Shown: piece after piece, positions 58,277 through 64,000 of the stretch
How positions within the stretch are numbered: position 1 is the first letter of the stretch
How the letters are laid out: each line of letters starts with the position of its first letter
Assembly: GCA_001695595.3 (NCBI GenBank)
Contig: MBPM02000137.1
Location: 1-64,000, forward strand
Direction: 5' to 3'
Origin: Plasmopara viticola
Taxonomy: Eukaryota; Oomycota; Peronosporomycetes; Peronosporales; Peronosporaceae
Length of the DNA: 64,000 nt
The notes under the pieces: model-generated
Database searches by the model: none
What the model was told of the DNA's origin: nothing
What the model saw: only the letters and a program-made list of their open reading frames with translations
Translations under genes and position numbers: made by a program

Positions 58277-58516
58277 TTGCGTGTCGCAATATGCACTCTT
58301 GGCGTTAACAAGGCTACGCGTGACGCAATAAACTTATGCCGACTAGAAAGTTACGCGTGGTGCAGAAAGCATGAGTGGCAACAAGAAAGCTACGCGTGAC
58401 GCAATTTTTTATAAATTCCATATGTATGACTTAGATCGCGGGAAAAGTATCACTTTAACCACTTAAATCTGTTTAATTTGCTGAAGTCACGCGTAAACGT
58501 CCTGCTCGGCACGCGT
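58277..58516. repeat. Cluster of ACGCGT-centred short repeats
   Basis: Five ACGCGT hexamers lie at 58316, 58353, 58392, 58489 and 58511. Three are within a direct repeat like AAGCTACGCGTGACGCAAT (the middle one diverged) and two are in inverted orientation (GTCACGCGTAA, GCACGCGTAG). A related TTTGCGTGTCGCAAT lies at 58277. Spacing is irregular (36-97 bp). No adjacent gene is seen. Confidence 0.65.
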
Positions 58517-59509
58517 AGAACTTCGCGTTGCAATTTGCCTCTCGATATATATAGTCGTTGCCACATGCCCTCAACTTGCTGTGGGACCAGTATTTAACGC
58601 TTTGCCAGTTTGCAGCATCGACTTCTGCAAAGTACTACTAATAATATTTACACGGGATCGACTATCAGGCCACTTGACATCATGCAAGTAAGTCATGTCC
58701 TAAAATGCAATTTGGAAGATAGAAGAAAGCTAGCAATGCTGTTTTCAGAAATCGTTGAAGCAAATGTTTTACTCTAAAATACGAGAATCAGACGTTGCCT
58801 ACCAAACCTGTTGCGGTGAACGATTCAGATGATCAAGGTTGAGGCTTGGACGATACCCCAGCAGAATAAAAATGTTAGTGGACAATAAGTATTACGTAGA
58901 GAGCCTACACATCAACTCTTGAGAAATTGTCAGAATACCTTTGACTTGCTTAAGCGGCATTTAAGACCGATGCAATTACTCTCGAGTAAGTTCGCGGGAA
59001 TAGCAACGGAATACTGTACTTAGCAAAAACCTTTTAGGAAAGCTACATTTAGTGAGTCTATGAATTTTTAGCTTCATACAACATTAATCTCAGACATCGA
59101 AAAGCAATTGTGTATAAGACCACACTATGATGTGCCAGCCGTGCCAGCTTGCTTCACCTCCCAACGTGGTGCATCATTTATTTTTATGTATATGTATTAT
59201 TTTGCTTTTCTTCTTCTCGACAGAGATCTACCGGATTCGTCACCCTATATGCGTTGACAACGTCAATACTTCTGCAGTAGCACTGCAAAGCTGTCTTTGT
59301 CATGACCGGTCCAAATTATCAAATTGAAGACGATTCATGAGGCCTTATCCAACCTGACGCGCGGAATATATGCGATGTTATGCGGCAGAATGCTTACATA
59401 CATCCAAATAAACATTGATATGTTGAATCCTATTGCACACTTCAAATAGATCTCTCTGTCTGCATACAACAATCTGCTGACTGAGCTTATCACATGGATC
59501 CTTTTCTGA

Positions 59510-59675
59510 CAGCTCGTTGTGCTTCTATTTTCGTTTCAAACCAGTGGTCTACTGTGATTGATAGCGCTTGGTATTTAAGTCTCATTATATGGCAGCTCGT
59601 CGTGCTTTCATTTTCGTTCAAAACCAGTGGTCTATTGTGATTGATAGCGTGTGGTATTTTGAATCTCATTAAATG
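59510..59675. repeat. 83-bp tandem duplication
   Basis: Two adjacent copies begin CAGCTCGT at 59510 and 59593 and share CATTTTCGTT-type, ACCAGTGGTCTA and TGTGATTGATAGCG phrases. Differences are scattered, so it is moderately old. Its position just outside the second Copia element is probably coincidental. Confidence 0.75.
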
Positions 59676-59706
59676 GTATTTTCTCAATCTCATTTTCATC
59701 AGAATA

Positions 59707-60094
59707 AGTTAGGAATCAAAGGAAAGGTAAGTGTTCGAGTGTCTCGCCCCGAAAAGTAGATTTGCTTGAGAACCCAGAGCCTGAAGCCCGGCGCGTCTCG
59801 ATATTTCTTCTCAGTGGTGGTTCCTTCAATTGATAAAGTTACTTGGGCACTACTTAGCAAAATGCAAAGTAAATATATTTATAAGGTCGTTAGTTCGCAA
59901 CTACGTGCTACCTCTAAGCCAATCATCTGTTTAAGCCAATCAGAACGACTTACCTTCCGGGCGCAATCATCTTCCCATCCCGAAACCGATATTTTGCCCA
60001 TCTTGAATCTGCTCCTTTAAGTAGTCATCAACTGATTGCAGATACCGGTACTTACCGATATGTAGTCGCTGGTCGAGGCGTCGATTCTCCAACA
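59707..60094 (-). repeat. 3' LTR of Copia element 2, outer edge unresolved
   Basis: The inner edge is at 60094: CTCCAACA on the plus strand next to a pyrimidine run (60095-60104), which is the polypurine tract CGAGTGGGAG on the minus strand. This is the same arrangement and nearly the same bases as element 1. The outer edge cannot be fixed because the partner LTR is outside the window; 59707 is only a guess. Confidence 0.45.
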
Positions 60095-63000
60095 CTCCCA
60101 CTCGACTCGTCAGCACTTGGCGACTTGATGCCCAACTTGTGCCGGAGATTTTTAAAATGCACAGCGCTGATTGGCTTGGTCATCATGTCGGCCATCACGT
60201 CTTTTGTTGAGCAATACTGCATTACCACTTGGCCATCTTCTACCTTTTCACGAACAAAATGATAACGAATGTTGATGTGCTTGGTGCGCTTGCGAAATTC
60301 CGAGTTCTTGGCCAATGCAATGGAGCCTTGATTGTCCTCAAAGGGTAACCGCTTCATCAGTTGTCAAATCACCCAATTCGAACAAGAAAGCCTTTATCCA
60401 TATAGCCTATTGTGTTGCCTCCGACAACGCCATGTATTCAACTTCAGTAGATGACAGCGCCACCGTACGCTGCTTCTTGCTTCTCCAGCTGATGCATCCA
60501 CCAATTATTATAAGCGCATAGCCGCTCGTGCTTCTTCTTGTTGCAATATCTCCAGCCCAATCTGCATCCGTGAAATCTCGAAGTTTATCATCGCAGCCCG
60601 GTTGGAATTCAATACCATGTGTCCTTGTCCCTTGAATTTACCTGAAGACTCGCTTGAGCGCTTGCCAATGAGTAGGACAAGGATCTGCCGCAAATTGCTG
60701 AGTACTCCCACTGCTGCCGCGAGGTCTGGTCGAGTACATACCATGAGATACATGATGCATCCTACTACATTTCGATAGGGGACTCCAGCCATGGTCACGT
60801 CGTGCTTACAACCGTCTTCACACATAATTTTTGTCAGTTTGAGGCCCGGATCTTGAGGTGTCTTGACCGAGTTACTGGCATCCATCTTAAACTTGTGCAA
60901 AATGTCACTTGCAAACTTATTTTGTCGCATCGAAATAGCTCCACTTGTCTTGTCTTGCTCAATTTCAATTCCGAGGAAAAACTTGAGCTGGCCCATATCA
61001 GTCATCTCGAATCGATCACTTAATGCTTGCTTGGTATCTTGAAGAATCTTGACACTGCTGCTTGCGAGCACTAAATCATCAACGCTAAGAGCCACAAAGA
61101 TCATGGCTTGGTCGTATCGCATCAAGTAAATGCAGTGGTCTGACTCACACTTCGTGAACCCAAGCTTAGGCATGAACTCGTCGATGGTCTTGTTCCACAT
61201 GCGAGGTGACTGTTTCAGGCCGTATAAAGACCGCTTGAGTTTGCAAACAAAATCCGGGTGCTCTTGATTCACAAAGCCGTCCGGTTGCTCCATGTATATG
61301 TCTTCATCCAACAGTCCGTTAAAGAACGCTGTCTTGACGTACATTTGATGCAGTGTAAGGCTGTATTTGGCAGCAAGACTAAGCAGGATCCGAATCGATG
61401 TAAAATTCGCCACCGGTGCAAACGTTTCATCATATTCAATGCCGTACTTCTTTGAGAAGCCTTTAGCAACAAGACGAGTCTTGAACCTTTCAACATCCCC
61501 GTCTTAATTATCTTTCACACAAAAAACCATCTGCAATCAATCGCCTTGCGGCCTTTTGGCAATGGCACAATCTCCCAAGTTTGATTCTTATGCAGGGACT
61601 TAACCTCCGAGTCACAGGCTTCCTTCCATTTTACCGCGTCACTGGATCCATAGCCGACTTGAATGAAGTCGGCATTTCTCCCACTGAATCTTAACGTAGG
61701 CCGCCTCAACATTAAAGCAGTCTTGTGCTGCTGCCGACATTTCTTCAAGTCTACGACCGTTGCTGAAGGTTGTATGCCGCTTATTTTTTGGAATTTCTGT
61801 TGCTTTCTCGAGCGTTTCACTTCGTTCGTGACGTTTCCTGCCCACCTCAATGTCAACATCGGAAGAAGCTTCCTCTTCTTCTTGTGTTTCTTTATCAATT
61901 TCTTCGACCTCTTCGAGGACAACCTCTTCATCGCAGTGATCACGCTTCCCAGTATCAAAGACCATTTCCATGAACTTGGAACTGTGACTGACTAGCACAC
62001 GACGAGTCTGTAGTTCCTCAAAACGATACGCTTTTTCATGCTCGGAATAACCGATAAAGTGGCAGCGTACCGACCTTGCATCAATTTTGGTGCGTTTTTC
62101 TTTGGAAATCGTGATAAATGCGAGGCAACCAAACACCTTAAGGTTTGCCAGCAATGGCTTTCTACCGGTCCAAATTTGGTGAGGTGACTTGTCGTGAGAA
62201 ACAGCGCGTGTAGGGCAACGATTTCGTAGGAATGCAGCGGTCATAACTGCTTCGCCCCAGTAAACTTTTGGTTATCCAGCGTGTTCCATCATGCACCTCG
62301 CGCACTCAACCAACGTTCGGTTCATGCGCTCAGCCACTCCATTCAGCTGTGGTGTGTACGGCGGGGTGAACTTTTGAGCGATTCCCCGGTCACTGCAAAA
62401 CTTGGCCATTCTGTGCGATGTATATTTTCCACCATTGTCACTGCGAAGCGAATTTTGTCGATATCCGGTCTGCGTTTCAGCAAGCGCGACATATTCAGCA
62501 AACTTGGTAGCAACTTCGGATTTGTTGGGAGCAAGTATACCATGCAAAAGTGTGACTTGTCGTCAATAAATGTGACGAAATATCGCTTTCCGCTAGAAGT
62601 AGGCGTCTGCATAGGGCCACAAACATCACTGCGGATGACCTCCAGCACTTGTTTTGCACGGTTAGGTGATGACTTGAGGTAGCTTGTACGCGTTTGTTTG
62701 CCAAGCGAACATCCGTCACACGCCTCCCACTGCTTAACAGACGCAATGTCAATCCCGGTAGTTTTTTTTAACAATGGCATCCAATCCACTAAAGCCAATG
62801 TGACCAAGTCGAAGGTGTCAGAGGTACGAGTTGGTGTCTCCATGGCATCCCATCGAAGTTGTCATATTTGCCATCTCAGCTGGAATTGGCGTCATGCAGA
62901 GCTTGAACAAATCCTTTCCTTCGCGAGCACCAAGCTGTCATCGCAAACCTTTTGCATTTGCAAAGCAACCATCTCGCTCAACGGTAACTGGTCCGACATC

Positions 63001-63998
63001 CTTCGTAAAACGGCCAATTGAAAACAATTTTCGCAGTAGTTTCGGAATGTGCCACACACTTGTAAGTACACCTTTCTTGATTCCACGTGGTGTTTGCTTT
63101 GACATAACTATATCACCCGTTCCAACCGCTTGAACAATACTGTCAACAGCAAGGTGTACATCCACTGGAGACATGACCTTGTAGTTGATCATATACTCTT
63201 TCGAGTACGCCATATGCTGAGTTGCACCCGAGTCTACCAGCCAAACACTGCTTGACTTGGTAGCACTTGTGTCACCACCCACCGAAAATAGAAAGTCGCT
63301 AGAAACATCTTCAACTTGTGCGACATTCGCACGCTGTGGCCTTTGCCGCTCCGCACTATCACAAATTCGCGCGGGACACTTGGCAGTCCAATGACCTTGT
63401 TCCCACAGTAATGGCAAGACCCACTTGTCTTTGTCTGCACAAGACGTCCTTTGCGCTTGTTGTTATCATTAGCCATGAACGCTTGCCCTTGGTTGTGCGC
63501 GGCTCCATCGATGCCGCCACCCTGTTCCTTGCGCTTTATGTCTTCATGTAGTACCCGAGACGTCACGAGCTCCCACGTCAATGAATCAGCACGTGACTCT
63601 AGTGCCGTGATTAGAAATTGGTGCGTGTCACTCAAACTATTCAGAAGCGTGATAACCAAGTCGTCCTCGCCAACCGGAGCCCCGATCGCATCAAGCTACT
63701 CCACTAGTGTCTTTAACTTGTCAATGTGCTGAAGCACATCATCACCTTCATCCATTGTTGCTGTCAGGAAACGTCGACGAAGGAGTCGATTGGCGAGGCT
63801 CTTCTTTTCGAAATGTCCTTCGAGCCTTGACCATGCATCATGCGCGCCAGCCGCAGAACGAACCAGTGGCAGCTGCAAATCTTCCATCGCGAGACAGATG
63901 ATCGCAAGCGCCTTGCGTGACTTCCTCCTATAGGTTCCTTGGTCCAGCGAAGTGACGCATTGCTCTAACTTAATCTCGCCACTCGCCACGTCCCACAA
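60052..63998 (-). pseudogene. Copia gag-pol remnant (element 2)
   Basis: The order from the right: Gag (63998-63234; HDAWSRLEGHFEKKS), with a zinc knuckle CHYCG split by a frameshift near 63400. Protease is at 63417-62938 (VDSGATQHM). Integrase is at 62843-61639 (IRSDVCGPM, FIDDKSHF, RSDNGGKY, NGVAERMNRT, then NLKVFGCLAF). RT is at 61958-60508 (WKEACDSEVKSLHKNQTWEI, KTAFFNGLLDEDIYMEQP, LYGLKQSPRMWN, catalytic SVDDLVLAS with Ser for the usual Tyr). RNase H is at 60357-60052 (FEDNQGSIALAKN, KDVMADMMTKP). There are at least five frameshifts or stops, so it is inactive, but long frames (up to 301 codons) suggest it is younger than element 1. Confidence 0.9.
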
Positions 63999-64000
63999 AT
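60095..64000 (-). mobile_element. Ty1/Copia retrotransposon, element 2, cut by the window edge
   Basis: The internal region of a second Copia element, from the polypurine tract at 60095 to beyond 64000, is on the minus strand. It is more intact than element 1 but differs from it in protein sequence, so it is a separate Copia lineage. The 5' LTR and start of gag lie outside the window. Confidence 0.9.

Larger units (their letters stand above)
54751..60050. other. Gene-poor spacer
   Basis: No cellular gene is supported. The 146-codon plus frame at 55745-56185 is the longest. It is rich in Ser, Cys and Leu, unrecognised, and overlapped by frames on the other strand. Structures listed separately are the nested inverted repeat (54844), the ACGCGT cluster (58316-58516) and an 83-bp tandem duplication (59510-59675). 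The 3' LTR of Copia element 2 probably begins somewhere after about 59700. Confidence 0.5.

Noticed and set aside
1..64000. CRISPR arrays, rRNA genes, or RxLR/CRN effector genes
   Set aside because: No regularly spaced direct repeats, no rRNA-like conserved stretches, and no RxLR-EER or LFLAK motif near a signal peptide were seen in the translations read.

Overview
The window looks like nuclear DNA of an oomycete, most likely a Peronosporales member (Phytophthora / downy-mildew group). The reasons are compact, relatively GC-rich genes with very short GT-AG introns (56-75 nt where I could place them), an actin of oomycete type, and long AT-rich spacers filled with decayed Ty3/Gypsy and Ty1/Copia retroelements. 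The assignment is by pattern recognition; no search was run.

Layout. (1) 1-3.6 kb: gene-poor, with one Gypsy gag remnant. (2) 3.7-10.0 kb: a gene island holding an L11-family ribosomal protein (one-base frameshift in a C run), a protein joining an Arb2-like domain to an AGC kinase, a small secreted Ser/Cys-rich protein, a three-exon FIT-family ER membrane protein and a slightly divergent actin. Two gene pairs here diverge from spacers of about 150 bp. (3) 10-22.6 kb: gene-poor, with a broken near-full-length Gypsy element on the minus strand (about 14.9-19.55 kb). (4) 22.7-29.7 kb: a second island, all minus strand: an ABHD1/2/3-type alpha/beta hydrolase (three exons), an SVOP-like MFS transporter and a methylmalonate-semialdehyde dehydrogenase (four exons). 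A broken MULE-like fragment lies between the hydrolase and the transporter. (5) 29.8-44.7 kb: repeat graveyard with Gypsy fragments in both orientations, a second 5'-truncated copy of the 15-19 kb element (36.4-38.75 kb), a possible hAT end fragment and a tRNA-derived SINE with a perfect 16-bp target-site duplication. (6) 44.7-49.3 kb: a complete but dead Copia element with both LTRs and a 5-bp target-site duplication. (7) 52-54.75 kb: a third Gypsy remnant on the plus strand. (8) 60.1-64 kb: a second Copia element that runs off the right edge.

How the genes relate. The cellular genes are housekeeping-like: mitochondrial translation, signalling, lipid and ER membrane function, cytoskeleton, solute transport, and valine/thymine catabolism. 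Nothing suggests an operon or cluster with one shared function. Several genes appear as separate reading frames that rejoin once short introns are recognised: FIT has two introns of 61 nt, the hydrolase 75 and 57 nt, and the dehydrogenase 56, 68 and 64 nt. The most unusual cellular feature is the Arb2-AGC kinase fusion. I saw no RxLR-EER or LFLAK effector motif in the translations I read, no CRISPR array and no rRNA.
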